This document shows positions 51,761-60,995 of a stretch of DNA of 64,000 nucleotides, in pieces. Both the position numbers and the translations under genes were made by a program. The first letter of the stretch is position 1, and each line of letters begins with the position of its first letter. The notes below the pieces were generated by a model. The model saw only the letters and a program-made list of their open reading frames with translations, was not told the DNA's origin and ran no database searches. This DNA is from Bacteroidia bacterium (GTDB lineage Bacteria; Bacteroidota; Bacteroidia; B-17B0; Aurantibacillaceae), in the NCBI GenBank assembly GCA_022841465.1, contig JALHRL010000014.1, positions 1-64,000 of the forward strand, written 5' to 3'.

Positions 51761-53434
51761 TTACTCAACGATGATTTTTTGAGTAGATTTTTTTCCGTTA
51801 TTTTCAATCGTTACAAAGTAAACACCAGCAGCTTGATTAGCTAAGTTAATGCTTACATTATCTTGATTTTTTATGTTTTCAGTTGCAACAGTTGCGCCTA
51901 AAATATTACGTACAGTATATTTAAAGTTGCTTGTTCCATCAGCTAATTTAATATTTAAAGTTCCGCTTGTTGGATTTGGATAAACAGCAAATTTAACATC
52001 AGCAGTTACATCATTAATTCCTGTACAAGTAGCAACTTCAATAACTTGATCAAAAGTTGAAGTAGCCGTACCATTGTTAGCAGTTAAGGTAATGGTGTAT
52101 TGGCCTGCGTTTGTAAAAGTAATTGTTGGAGTAGTTGCTGTTGAACTAGAGAAGGCTGCTGTTGGAGGGAAAGATGTCCAAGTATAAGTATTAGCAGGAT
52201 TACCTGTTGAATAATTATTTACAGTAACAGTTGCAGGAGCACAATCAAAACCACCCATCGTAAATGCAGCATATGCATCATTGTTTTGAGAGGCACCTGA
52301 ATATTTGTAAATACCACCTAACGATGAGTTAGCTTGGTCGCTAAATGAACCAGCCCATCCAACTTCAGGACTAACAAAGTCAACAGTTAAATATTGAATG
52401 TTTGTACTACCCCAGTTATTCCAGGTAACACCGTTGTCGTTTGAATAAGAAATTAATTGATTACCGGTACCGGCACCTGCAGAAGCAAATAAATTTGTGC
52501 CCGGTATACGGCAAATATCGTTTCTACCAGCGTTAGGATCTACAGTAACTATTTGAGTCCATGTTGCACCACCATCAGTAGTGTTATACATTTCAAAAGT
52601 AGCAGGGTTTGTGCTTGAATTAAAAACATAAGCAACGCCATTGTTTGCATCTCTAAAAGAAATATCATTTACGCTTAAACTTGCAGTTGGAGTACCCGGT
52701 AAGGTTGCAACGCTCCAGTTTAAACCTGCATCTGTAGAACGATAAATACGCCCTTTGTTTGTTCCCATCCAATAGAAACTAGGCGCTAATTTTTCATATA
52801 CGTTAACTAAACCATATTCTCCTGAAACTAGGTTAGGCATATTTGCACCCGGAACCATTGTCCAAGTATTTCCACCGTCTGTTGTTCTCCAAATTTCTAA
52901 ATCAACATTTCCTGACGAAGGGTTACCATCACCTTGTGTAATACCCACTTGTGGAGTAACAAAAGCTACTAAATTTAAGAATGAAGTAGTATTGGTATAC
53001 ATAGTTGTAGCACCAACTCTTGTCCAGTTTGTACCACCATCTATTGTTTTAAATAAACCGCCTTTTGAACCACCAGCTGCTTTGGTGTAAGCACTTGTCC
53101 AACATCTGTTGGCATCAATTGCATCCATATTTGCAAATACAAAAGTAGTAGTATCACCAATTGCTGGAGTAACAGTACTTGAAACTACAGGGCTAGCGAA
53201 AAAGTTCGCTCCACCATCAACCGATCTTGCAACCCAATTATAATTTCTACTAGGTGCCATTCCATCATATCCAAATGCCCAAACAACATTTTGGTCAACT
53301 GCATCTAAAAATTTGATACCGGCTGAAACAATAGGGAAATTAGAATTTTGCAAATTGTTCCAAGAAGGACTTGGTTGCGCAACGCTCGTCATTATTGCCG
53401 CTACGCCAAAAATTGAAAGTAAAGTTTTTTTCAT
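51761..53434 (-). CDS. T9SS-secreted protein with BNR/YCF48-like repeats and PKD domain
   Basis: A 557-residue surface or secreted protein. Signal peptide KKTLLSIFGVAAIMTSVAQ. From about residue 30 to 380 it has a beta-propeller-type repeat, seen as multiple S-x-D-G-G-x-x-W units (ARSVDGGANFF, FKTIDGGTNWTRVG, WRTTDGGNTWTMV, YNTTDGGATWTQIV), related to BNR/sialidase and YCF48 repeats. A PKD-like domain follows (about 390-465, ending in FTNAGQYTITLTANNG). The C-terminus is a T9SS type A sorting domain: FAVYPNPTSGTLNIKL, then AAGVYFVTIENNGKKSTQKI. It should be exported via SprA. Upstream TTG-N22-TATCTTTA is a weak promoter candidate. Confidence 0.94.
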   Translation of the reverse strand: MKKTLLSIFGVAAIMTSVAQPSPSWNNLQNSNFPIVSAGIKFLDAVDQNVVWAFGYDGMAPSRNYNWVARSVDGGANFFASPVVSSTVTPAIGDTTTFVFANMDAIDANRCWTSAYTKAAGGSKGGLFKTIDGGTNWTRVGATTMYTNTTSFLNLVAFVTPQVGITQGDGNPSSGNVDLEIWRTTDGGNTWTMVPGANMPNLVSGEYGLVNVYEKLAPSFYWMGTNKGRIYRSTDAGLNWSVATLPGTPTASLSVNDISFRDANNGVAYVFNSSTNPATFEMYNTTDGGATWTQIVTVDPNAGRNDICRIPGTNLFASAGAGTGNQLISYSNDNGVTWNNWGSTNIQYLTVDFVSPEVGWAGSFSDQANSSLGGIYKYSGASQNNDAYAAFTMGGFDCAPATVTVNNYSTGNPANTYTWTSFPPTAAFSSSTATTPTITFTNAGQYTITLTANNGTATSTFDQVIEVATCTGINDVTADVKFAVYPNPTSGTLNIKLADGTSNFKYTVRNILGATVATENIKNQDNVSINLANQAAGVYFVTIENNGKKSTQKIIVE

Positions 53435-53507
53435 CGTTTAAAATTTATAATTAGTAGATAAAGATAGTAAATTTACACCCATTATAAACAATTTTTTAAG
53501 AAAATGG

Positions 53508-53535
53508 TTGGTTTAACAAATTAAAAGTAATTTTG
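53508..53535 (+). promoter_or_regulatory. Promoter for the ferredoxin reductase gene
   Basis: TTG at 53508-53510, 17 bp, then TAATTTTG at 53528-53535 match the phylum consensus; the ATG is 11 bp downstream, giving a very short leader. Confidence 0.6.
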
Positions 53536-53546
53536 CACTCTATTTT

Positions 53547-54560
53547 ATGAAAATTGAAACAGATATAGCCATTGTTGGTGCCGGGCCGGTTGCATTATTT
53601 GCCATTTTTGAAGCAGGTTTGTTAAAAATGCGCTGTCATTTAATTGATTATTTACCTCAACCGGGTGGGCAATTATCTGAAATTTATCCAAAAAAACCAA
53701 TTTATGATATTCCGGGCTTTCCAACTATCGATGCTCAAGAATTAGTGAATAATTTAATGAAACAGGCCGAACCCTTTAAACCGTCATTTACCTTAGGAGA
53801 ACGTGTTGAAACATTAAATAAAATAGATGAAAGAAATTTTATTTTAAAAACAAATTTAGGTACCGAAGTTCATTCAAAAGTGGTTGTAATTGCAGGCGGA
53901 TTAGGTTGCTTTGAACCAAGAAAACCCGAAGTAAGCGGATTAGAAAAATACGAAAACGGAAAAGGAATTAATTACATGATATTAGATCCTGAAAAATACC
54001 GAAATAAAAAAATGGTAATTGCAGGTGGTGGTGATAGTGCTTTAGACTGGACCATTTTTTTAAGTAATGTTTGCAGCGAATTAACTTTGGTACACCGCAG
54101 CGAAAGTTTTAGAGGAGCCCCTGACAGCGTAAATAAAGTAATGAAACTCGCAGAAGATGGAAAAATTAAGTTGCTTTTAAACAGTGCGCTTTCTGAATTA
54201 CAGGGAAATGATTTACTTGAAGGAGTAGAAATAAACAATATTAAAACCAACGAAAAAACTTCTATTAAAACAGATTATTTAATTCCTTTATTTGGCTTAA
54301 GCCCTAAACTTGGACCTATTGAAAATTGGGGATTAAAAATTGATAAGAATGCCATTGAAGTGAATACAGATGATTACAGCACTAACATTGAAGGAGTTTA
54401 CGCCATTGGAGACATTAATACTTATAAAAATAAGTTGAAACTAATTTTATGTGGCTTTCATGAAGCGGCTTTAATGAGTCATAGCGCATACAAATACATG
54501 AACCCCGGGGTTAAGTACACCATGAAATATACAACTGTAAACGGTGTAAATACTTTTTAA
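53547..54560 (+). CDS. Ferredoxin/flavodoxin-NADP reductase (thioredoxin-reductase-like)
   Basis: A 337-residue FAD/NAD(P) enzyme that moves electrons between NADPH and a ferredoxin. IAIVGAGPVALFA at residue 8 is the FAD site, LPQPGGQLSEIYPKKPIYDIP near 44 is typical of the YumC-type FNRs, MVIAGGGDSALDW near 155 binds NADP, and GVYAIGDINTY near 283 is the second FAD motif. There is no CxxC, which excludes thioredoxin reductase itself. The ferredoxin gene 17 bp downstream is the evident partner. Confidence 0.94.
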   Translation: MKIETDIAIVGAGPVALFAIFEAGLLKMRCHLIDYLPQPGGQLSEIYPKKPIYDIPGFPTIDAQELVNNLMKQAEPFKPSFTLGERVETLNKIDERNFILKTNLGTEVHSKVVVIAGGLGCFEPRKPEVSGLEKYENGKGINYMILDPEKYRNKKMVIAGGGDSALDWTIFLSNVCSELTLVHRSESFRGAPDSVNKVMKLAEDGKIKLLLNSALSELQGNDLLEGVEINNIKTNEKTSIKTDYLIPLFGLSPKLGPIENWGLKIDKNAIEVNTDDYSTNIEGVYAIGDINTYKNKLKLILCGFHEAALMSHSAYKYMNPGVKYTMKYTTVNGVNTF

Positions 54561-54577
54561 ATTCTCTTTTTTAATAA

Positions 54578-54904
54578 ATGACCGATATAAAAATAAATGT
54601 GCAAAACCCAGATGGAAGCATAATCACTTTGGAGGCTCCAACCGACATGGGTTTAAGTTTAATGGAGTTTTTAAAAGGAAACGAGTACGATATTTTAGCA
54701 ACTTGTGGAGGCATGGCTTTGTGTGCCACTTGCCATGTTCAGGTAATTTCAGGGATTGAAAAATTAAAAGAAATTTCGGATGATGAGTTTGCAATGCTAG
54801 ATACCTTGCCAAATATTACGGAAACTTCTCGTCTTTCTTGTCAGTTAAAATTAGCGAATGAATTAGATAATATTACAGTAAAAATTATGGGCGACGGCCT
54901 ATAA
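54578..54904 (+). CDS. Adrenodoxin-type 2Fe-2S ferredoxin
   Basis: A 108-residue ferredoxin. The cluster ligands are Cys43, Cys49, Cys52 and Cys88, giving C-x5-C-x2-C-x35-C in LATCGGMALCATCHVQ and SRLSCQL, as in adrenodoxin and Isc Fdx. It follows the FNR gene by 17 bp and is presumably its redox partner. The stop nearly touches that of the LON-domain gene on the other strand. Confidence 0.94.
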   Translation: MTDIKINVQNPDGSIITLEAPTDMGLSLMEFLKGNEYDILATCGGMALCATCHVQVISGIEKLKEISDDEFAMLDTLPNITETSRLSCQLKLANELDNITVKIMGDGL

Positions 54905-54906
54905 TT

Positions 54907-55500
54907 CTAGTTAAACATAAATCTGTTCTTCAATTCTTCCTCGGCATTTATTATGTGCATAATAAATTTTATCTGATTTAATAGTACGTTTTGCTTGTTT
55001 GTACTTGCAATTAATTCTAGTTTTTCTTGAGGCGAAAGTTGCAAAGAAGCGGCTACATTATACACACTTAATTTACTAACGGTATCGTAGTCTATTATTT
55101 TTTTTTGAATAGAACTGAAGTAATGAATAACTGCATCTTGCAATCGTGCATCATTAATGAAGGTGTTCGTGTTTTCAAACTCAACCATAACTGCACCATA
55201 TAATTTAGGGCTAAGCAATTCAGAAAACTCCATTATTTTAAAAACGTTTACACATTCCACTAAAATATCTTTTCTTCCATCTGCGTATTCTTTAATTACA
55301 TTTTTTATTTTTACTTCACAGCCAAACTCTCCTAACTTACCATTTTCAATGTACGGGATTGCAAAAGAAGCATTATTATCAATACAATCTTTTACTAATT
55401 CTTTATAACGTTCTTCAAAAATATGCAGCTTTGTTGCTTCGCCCGGAAGTAAAACATTTTTTAATGGAAATGCGGGTAATGTAAGTTGATTAGATGTCAT
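54907..55500 (-). CDS. LON substrate-binding-domain protein
   Basis: A 197-residue protein matching the N-terminal LON domain without the ATPase or protease: LPAFPLKNVLLPGEATKLHIFEERYKELVK near the start, FGCEVKIKNVI near 55 and a helical end (QLSPQEKLELIAS). Free-standing LON-domain proteins are common; their role is unclear. It is convergent with the ferredoxin gene across 2 bp and separate from the DUF2452 gene by 62 bp. Confidence 0.9.
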   Translation of the reverse strand: MTSNQLTLPAFPLKNVLLPGEATKLHIFEERYKELVKDCIDNNASFAIPYIENGKLGEFGCEVKIKNVIKEYADGRKDILVECVNVFKIMEFSELLSPKLYGAVMVEFENTNTFINDARLQDAVIHYFSSIQKKIIDYDTVSKLSVYNVAASLQLSPQEKLELIASTNKQNVLLNQIKFIMHIINAEEELKNRFMFN

Positions 55501-55562
55501 TTTTTCTTGTTTTTCTTACTATACAATACGTTTAAAGTACCTTAAAAAGGGTTTTAAAAACG

Positions 55563-56012
55563 TTAAAAGTTGCCAAAGTTATTATTAAATGAGTCAATTA
55601 TTTCCCAGGTATGGTCACTTAATAGTTTTACTGAGCAAACAAATTCAATATTATCAGGTTTTGTACGTCCCCATTCTTCCGGCGCAATTAAATAAAGAGA
55701 TACTTTTCCTTCTTTTTCATACATGTGGTACGTGTGTCCTACAAAAGGTTCAAAGGGTAAGTCAGCTAAATAAATTTGTTCACTTACTTCTACTCTCTTT
55801 TTTAAATCATTGGCTTGTTTTGCCAGTAATTCTGCTTGTTTTTGAATTTGGGCTAATTGTTTGTTGGTTTGCTCTCGCATGGCAGATAAGGCACGCGATT
55901 TAAGTTTTCCCTGATCTTCCGGTTTTATTACTGCACTTCCAATATGATGCGGATATTGAATTAAACCGGGATTATCTGCTACTTTATCTTTATCAATTGG
56001 ATTCTCAATCAT
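55563..56012 (-). CDS. DUF2452 protein
   Basis: A 149-residue cytoplasmic protein with an N-terminal NPIDKDKVADNPGLIQYPHH, a coiled-coil middle (NKQLAQIQKQAELLAKQAND, about 50-75) and a C-terminal domain with FVGHTYHMYEKEG and SLYLIAPEEWG. The pattern matches DUF2452 as I recall it, including its relation to GTP-binding-protein annotations in other genomes. Function unknown. It overlaps the start of the next upstream gene by 8 bp, so it is at the end of the leftward AtpZ-bactofilin run. Confidence 0.85.
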   Translation of the reverse strand: MIENPIDKDKVADNPGLIQYPHHIGSAVIKPEDQGKLKSRALSAMREQTNKQLAQIQKQAELLAKQANDLKKRVEVSEQIYLADLPFEPFVGHTYHMYEKEGKVSLYLIAPEEWGRTKPDNIEFVCSVKLLSDHTWEIIDSFNNNFGNF

Positions 56013-56382
56013 TTTGTTTGTTTGTATACTTTACCAAATAAATTACCTCTACTGCACTAAAAGTAAAATAATGAAAAACAAACTGAAGAGCAAAAGGTTT
56101 TAAATTTTCAACACAATAAAATGAATAAACAAAAAATGCAATTGATGAGGCAAGCATACGTGCCATAAACATGCCGGAAATAAGTGAAATAGTATCACCG
56201 GGGTTTCGTTTTTGTAAAAAAAGTAAATTAATAACAAAATGAATACACACAAAAAACAAAATACTGTAAAGCCAATGATCATTATTTAATTGCAAAGAAT
56301 GTGTTTGTTGAAATAAAAAAGAACCCAAATAGCTAATGCAAACTGCGTAAAAAATGGGCAATAGTAACTTACTTACTTTCAT
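56005..56382 (-). CDS. Small integral membrane protein near atpZ
   Basis: A 125-residue protein with about four membrane helices (LLLPIFYAVCISYLGSFLF; WLYSILFFVCIHFVINLLFL; MFMARMLASSIAFFVYSFYC; FALQFVFHYFTFSAVEVIYL). I do not know the family. It sits between atpZ and DUF2452 with overlaps of 14 and 8 bp, and in many Bacteroidota a small membrane gene follows atpZ before the ATP synthase genes. The F1Fo genes are not in the window, so any link to the ATP synthase is inference. Confidence 0.75.
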   Translation of the reverse strand: MKVSKLLLPIFYAVCISYLGSFLFQQTHSLQLNNDHWLYSILFFVCIHFVINLLFLQKRNPGDTISLISGMFMARMLASSIAFFVYSFYCVENLKPFALQFVFHYFTFSAVEVIYLVKYTNKQND

Positions 56383-56590
56383 TTTCTTTGGAAGCTTTTA
56401 TTACTTCTTTAATTGTAAGATAAAGTGAGGCGCCAATACCCAATAAGGATAATACAATTGTAAAATAAGGTTCAGAGGTTTGGTACTTTTCATCCAACTT
56501 AGTGCCTCCCCAAGCGGAAACACCAATAATAACGGCCATTTGAATAGCCAGGTTGCTGTACTTTAAAAAATTATTAGGCTGTTTGTGCAA
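56369..56590 (-). CDS. AtpZ/AtpI-family protein
   Basis: A 73-residue protein with two membrane helices (IQMAVIIGVSAWGGTKLDEK and YFTIVLSLLGIGASLYLTI). The LDEKY after the first helix and the overall length match AtpZ/AtpI, associated with assembly of the ATP synthase c-ring or Mg2+ supply. The start is a TTG inside the end of the bactofilin gene (17-bp overlap); no in-frame ATG precedes it, and the next ATG lies within the first helix. The gene pair with bactofilin and sprE is common in the phylum. Confidence 0.88.
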   Translation of the reverse strand: MHKQPNNFLKYSNLAIQMAVIIGVSAWGGTKLDEKYQTSEPYFTIVLSLLGIGASLYLTIKEVIKASKENESK

Positions 56591-56981
56591 CTGATTTTTG
56601 TTCGTTACGCTCGCTAATGTTTTTTACAATTGCTCCCATATTACATGTACCTGTAAAAACCGCTCCTGCTTCAATGGCTAATTTACCGGTTACAATATCA
56701 CCATTTATTTTAGCCGTGCTTTTTAGAGAAAGTATTTCTTTTATTTTTACAGTACCTTTTACATTTCCACTTAAATCGGCGTTAACGCACTCTATATTTC
56801 CTTCAATATGGCCGGTACTTCCTAAAACCAATTTTCCGGTAATAATAATATTTCCAATAAGGCTGCCATCTATTCTAAAATCTCCGTTAGAAGTAATATC
56901 TCCGGTAATTTTAGTACCAACTCCCAATAAGTTAATAGAACCTGAATCGGCTGTTTGATTTTTTGAACTTTTTCCTAACAT
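56574..56981 (-). CDS. Bactofilin (polymer-forming cytoskeletal protein)
   Basis: A 135-residue protein made of a right-handed beta-helix of short hexapeptide-like repeats: GVGTKITGDITSNGDFRIDG, SLIGNIIITGKLVLGSTGHI, GNIECVNADLSGNVKGTVK and IEAGAVFTGTC. Bactofilins self-assemble into filaments that help shape the cell envelope. N- and C-terminal disordered arms are present. It lies between sprE/porW and atpZ and overlaps atpZ by 17 bp. Confidence 0.94.
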   Translation of the reverse strand: MLGKSSKNQTADSGSINLLGVGTKITGDITSNGDFRIDGSLIGNIIITGKLVLGSTGHIEGNIECVNADLSGNVKGTVKIKEILSLKSTAKINGDIVTGKLAIEAGAVFTGTCNMGAIVKNISERNEQKSVAQTA

Positions 56982-57046
56982 AGTGCATTAATTTTGAGCA
57001 AGATACGAACTTATACCAAAAGTTCCCAAGAATTTAACTTTTTAAG

Positions 57047-59713
57047 CTAATTATTTACCTGATTTGTTTGTTTTGGTATAACCGCCTTGTAATTATCGTT
57101 ATAAAAAAGGGTGTAACCATTTACATTTTGCTTTTTATAAAACATGGGTAAATTTTCAGCAGAAATGCATAATAAATTCACCATCTCCTTTTTTACTTCG
57201 CCGCTAAAAACTTCTACATCTTTTTCTAAATTCTCTTTAAACTTGGCAGCCTCTTTAGCATTTTCAAAACTCTTTATAATTACCAATTGCATTTTTGTGC
57301 CAAATAAGGTACTTGTAATATTAAACGTTTTATTGCTATAATATTTTTTGCTGAAGTTGCCTGTTTTAGTTTTAAATCCGTTTGCAATTTTTGGATCGTC
57401 GGGAACAACCGCCAAAACAAAATGTTCGGCTTCTAAATTAATTTGAAAAGTATCCTTGCCCATTAAATTAACCGAGTTATTTGCCGATTTAAACATTTCC
57501 GGGTTTTTTTGTTTTTTAATAGAGCTTAAAATATCGTTGGCTAAATTCCAAACTTCAGACTGAGGATAAAGAGCAACAATGTTTTTCATTCCATACTCTA
57601 ACGAATCTACTCCATAAATTTTACCTAAACACATTGTTTTAATAAACTCAAACTTTGGCGTTAATTTACTGTTGCCAAATTTACTGTTTGCGTTTATGCA
57701 ATCGCTTATAACTTCCTTGCAGTTTCCTTCGCTGTACTTATTATAAACAATGGTGTATTCTTTTTCTACTTCACTTAATTCTGTATGCTTTTCATCGGCA
57801 TACTTAGGGTTTTTAATTATTTGAGCAAACTCGCTATTAGGGTATTCGCTTAAAATTTTTTCTTTATAAAACTCTGCTTTATCATTTTGCTTTTGCTGTT
57901 CATACATTTTATAAAGTTGGTAATAGGTGTTTAAACGGTACTTATGCTTTTTGTACCTGTTGTTTAATTCATCAAAAGCCGCAATTGCTTTAGCATTATT
58001 GCTTAAATCTTCTTTATAGGTAGTGCCTAATAAATAAAAGGCTTCAATTATTTTTTTGTTGCTTGATTTTAATAACGAGTCGCTGGTTGGAAGCGATTTC
58101 ATATAAAACGCTTGTGTTTTCCTAGGATCAACTTTTGTATCGGTGCTGCCTTTTGCAGTATCAACTATAGCAGCATTAGGATCATCAATAGTTAATGTTT
58201 TATTAGATCTTCGCCAGTTGTCTTCGTTTTTTCTATTCCCCCATTTTTTAAAAAAATCGCTTACACCAAAGCTAATGGTGTTTTGATTATAAAAATAAAA
58301 GGAAGCTTGAGCAGCAGGTTGGTTGGTAGCAATTGGATTGGTTAAATTATTATTAGGATTGTTTAAATTATCATTCATTAATTTTTCTTTTTCTTCTTTT
58401 GCCCTTGCCTCATCCTCTTCCAGCTTCTTAATAATTTTTCCGATATACTCACTTCTTTCGGTATCGCTCATTTTTGCAACACGCTGCAAACTATCTTCTC
58501 TTTTTATTGTATTCAAATAACTCACCAAGTTTATTAAAGTGGTTTGGCGCGCAACAATTTTATTGTAATTAGGATGGTCTTTTGGAAGTGTAACTAAAGT
58601 ACTATCGTAATAGGCCTGTGCCAATTGATAATTGGTATTATCAAAACTAATTTCGCCCAGTTTTAAATACGAAAGTGCTTTTTGATTAGCGTTAACAACA
58701 CTGGTTTGTATAGATTTCTTATAGTACACCACTGCCATGTCTATATTTTTCTCTTTTTCTTCAATTTCGCCCAAGGTGTAAAAAATTACATCAAAATAAT
58801 CAGAGTTTTTAAACTCTTTACTCATTTTAATTAATTCCTTTTTTGTTTTGTCAGAATTGCTTCTCTTCACATCTAACATACGAGCAATTTTTATTTTGCT
58901 GTAAAATATCATTTCGTAATTAGGTTTCAGTTTAATGGTATTTTCATAATATTTCTTAGCACGTTTATAATCCTTTTGTTCTTCTAACAATTGAGCAATA
59001 ATAAATGAATAGCGTGCTCGTTTCTTTTTTGAAACGCCATTAATCCAGTGTTTATTTCTAACCGATTCCATTAGTTTAGCAGAAGCTTCGGTGTATAATC
59101 CTTTTCTAAAAAAATAATCGGCTTGTAGTGCCGGCAATTCTCGCTTTATGTTTTTTGGTAATTCTTTTTCATTTTTTAAAAGTGAAATGATAGGCTCTGA
59201 ACTACTAACCGCTCCTATTTCGTTATACGATTTAACCATCCACAGCATGGCCAAATATTTATCTTTTGATTTTGTATAGGTTCTGGCAACATACTCAAAT
59301 GCCTCTACACCTGAAAATAATTCGCGTTTATAAAAGCGTGCAATGCCAATGTTAATCCAATTATTATCTATCCAATTTCCTGAACTTGGAATATGAGTGC
59401 CTTTATTGTCTTTAATAGCATGGCGCTGTATACATGTGGTTGATTTTTTTATTGCTTTATCAAACTCAGGAAAGGTTGCTTTAACTTTATCGGGACTAGG
59501 ATAAATAAAAACAGGTAAAACTTTATCGTAATTTTCTTTGTTGTTCTGTTCTATTTTAAATTCGCCCTCTCGTATGTTTTCACTAGAGTAGTAATAACCA
59601 TTATAGCGCGCGGTTAAATTGTGAAATGCCCGCGAAACAACAGTGTTTTTTTTTGTAGAACAACTTGTCCATACCAATGCTGCAGTAACAATTATTAAAA
59701 TCCTCAGATTCAC
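57047..59713 (-). CDS. sprE: SprE/PorW, T9SS lipoprotein with TPR repeats
   Basis: SprE (PorW) links the PorK/PorN ring to the rest of the T9SS. The protein begins with a lipoprotein signal and Cys18 (AALVWTSCSTKKNT), followed by RAFHNLTARYNGYYYSSENI, the family's usual first domain. Many TPR-like helices follow (KKYYENTIKLKPNY; VVYYKKSIQTSVVNANQKAL) and a C-terminal domain to IPKQTNQVNN. The GTG start at 59713 (888 residues) is chosen because the longer TTG start (59740) falls within a perfect -7 box and would put the helix after extra charged residues. The neighbours bactofilin and atpZ follow it, as in other Bacteroidota. Confidence 0.92.
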   Translation of the reverse strand: MNLRILIIVTAALVWTSCSTKKNTVVSRAFHNLTARYNGYYYSSENIREGEFKIEQNNKENYDKVLPVFIYPSPDKVKATFPEFDKAIKKSTTCIQRHAIKDNKGTHIPSSGNWIDNNWINIGIARFYKRELFSGVEAFEYVARTYTKSKDKYLAMLWMVKSYNEIGAVSSSEPIISLLKNEKELPKNIKRELPALQADYFFRKGLYTEASAKLMESVRNKHWINGVSKKKRARYSFIIAQLLEEQKDYKRAKKYYENTIKLKPNYEMIFYSKIKIARMLDVKRSNSDKTKKELIKMSKEFKNSDYFDVIFYTLGEIEEKEKNIDMAVVYYKKSIQTSVVNANQKALSYLKLGEISFDNTNYQLAQAYYDSTLVTLPKDHPNYNKIVARQTTLINLVSYLNTIKREDSLQRVAKMSDTERSEYIGKIIKKLEEDEARAKEEKEKLMNDNLNNPNNNLTNPIATNQPAAQASFYFYNQNTISFGVSDFFKKWGNRKNEDNWRRSNKTLTIDDPNAAIVDTAKGSTDTKVDPRKTQAFYMKSLPTSDSLLKSSNKKIIEAFYLLGTTYKEDLSNNAKAIAAFDELNNRYKKHKYRLNTYYQLYKMYEQQKQNDKAEFYKEKILSEYPNSEFAQIIKNPKYADEKHTELSEVEKEYTIVYNKYSEGNCKEVISDCINANSKFGNSKLTPKFEFIKTMCLGKIYGVDSLEYGMKNIVALYPQSEVWNLANDILSSIKKQKNPEMFKSANNSVNLMGKDTFQINLEAEHFVLAVVPDDPKIANGFKTKTGNFSKKYYSNKTFNITSTLFGTKMQLVIIKSFENAKEAAKFKENLEKDVEVFSGEVKKEMVNLLCISAENLPMFYKKQNVNGYTLFYNDNYKAVIPKQTNQVNN

Positions 59714-59737
59714 GCTTTTAAATAAACGAATAAGTGG

Positions 59738-59745
59738 CAAAAATA
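59738..59745 (-). promoter_or_regulatory. Candidate -7 box for sprE
   Basis: On the - strand TATTTTTG fits TAnnTTTG, 24 bp before the GTG start chosen for sprE, and it covers the alternative TTG start. No clear TTG lies at 17-23 bp upstream. Confidence 0.5.
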
Positions 59746-59786
59746 GTATATTTTTTGGAAGTTTTTGGTAATTAAAAGCGCGCGAA

Positions 59787-60992
59787 TTAACTCAACTGCT
59801 TGATGGCCAGATAGGCCATAAGACCGGAGCCTACTTTAAGTGCATTTTCATCAATATTAAAAGTAGCTGTATGCACGCCCGAGGTAATTCCTGCTTTTTT
59901 ATTTCCGGTTCCTAATCTATAAAAGCAGCTGGGTACTTTTTGCGAAATAAATGCAAAATCTTCAGCCGTCATTCGTAAAGGCAATTCTTCCACATTTTCA
60001 CTTCCCAAATATTCTTTTGCCCAGGTTACACAATTGTTGGTTAGATTAATATCGTTTACTAAAAAGGGATATCCTTTTTCTATTCTTAAATCTGATTTTA
60101 CTTTATAGGTATCAGAAACTTTTTTTACAATTTCTTGCAATAAGCCATGTACCATATTTCTCCAATTTTCATCCATGGTTCTAAAGGTTCCCGCAACTTC
60201 CACTTTATCGGGTATTACATTAGTTGCTCCTAATCCTTCTATTTTCCCAAAGGCAACAACCGTTGGAATGTTTTCTCCGTTTGTTGCCTTTAAAGAATTT
60301 TCTATCATAAAGGCTCTATTAACTTCTAAAATAATTTCCGATGCAACTACAAGCGGGTTAATGTATTCTGCAGGCATAGCAGCATGCCCACCTTTTCCGT
60401 TTACAGTTAAGTAAAGTTCATCTGTACTGGCCATATACATTCCGCTTTTAAAACCCACTTTACCTGCTTCCATGCTTGGGAAAACATGTTGTGCTAAGGC
60501 CGTTTCTACTTTAGGGTTTTCTAATATTCCTTCTTTAATCATTAAAGAAGCTCCGCCCGGAAGTAATTCTTCGCCCGGCTGAAAAATTACTTTTATTGTT
60601 CCTTCGAAACTACTTTTTAATTGATTTAAAATAATGGCAGCGCCTAAAGCACTTGCGCTATGAACATCATGGCCGCAAGCATGCATTACGCCGGTATTTT
60701 TTGATGCATATTCCACATTGTTTTTTTCTTCAATAGGCAAGGCATCCATATCTGCCCTTAATAGAATGGTTTTCTTATCGGGGTTTTTTCCTTTAATAAA
60801 TGCAACTATTCCGGTTTCAACAACATTGTTTTGAAAAGGAACATTGTGTTCTTTTAAAATATTTTGAATGTATTTTGAAGTGTTATATTCCTTAAAAGAT
60901 AATTCGGGGTTTTGGTGCAAATATCTTCGGATGGTAAGTAAATCCTGAAAAAGCACTTCTGATTTGCTTTTTATTTCGCTAATTAAATGCAT
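59787..60992 (-). CDS. M20-family metallopeptidase/amidohydrolase
   Basis: A 401-residue enzyme of the M20D type (hippurate hydrolase, N-acyl amino acid amidohydrolase). Motifs are YLHQNPELSFKEYNTS near 25, LLRADMDALPI near 77, MHACGHDVHSASALGA near 103 (metal ligands), VIFQPGEELLPGGASLM near 133 (catalytic Glu) and a late LRMTAEDFAFI and GVHTATFNI. No signal peptide, so cytoplasmic. It ends 46 bp before the sprE promoter and begins 3 bp after the TauE-like gene. Confidence 0.93.
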   Translation of the reverse strand: MHLISEIKSKSEVLFQDLLTIRRYLHQNPELSFKEYNTSKYIQNILKEHNVPFQNNVVETGIVAFIKGKNPDKKTILLRADMDALPIEEKNNVEYASKNTGVMHACGHDVHSASALGAAIILNQLKSSFEGTIKVIFQPGEELLPGGASLMIKEGILENPKVETALAQHVFPSMEAGKVGFKSGMYMASTDELYLTVNGKGGHAAMPAEYINPLVVASEIILEVNRAFMIENSLKATNGENIPTVVAFGKIEGLGATNVIPDKVEVAGTFRTMDENWRNMVHGLLQEIVKKVSDTYKVKSDLRIEKGYPFLVNDINLTNNCVTWAKEYLGSENVEELPLRMTAEDFAFISQKVPSCFYRLGTGNKKAGITSGVHTATFNIDENALKVGSGLMAYLAIKQLS

Positions 60993-60995
60993 CCT

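Noticed and set aside
53547-54560. Thioredoxin reductase
   Set aside because: There is no CxxC redox pair, and a ferredoxin gene follows directly, so ferredoxin-NADP reductase fits better.
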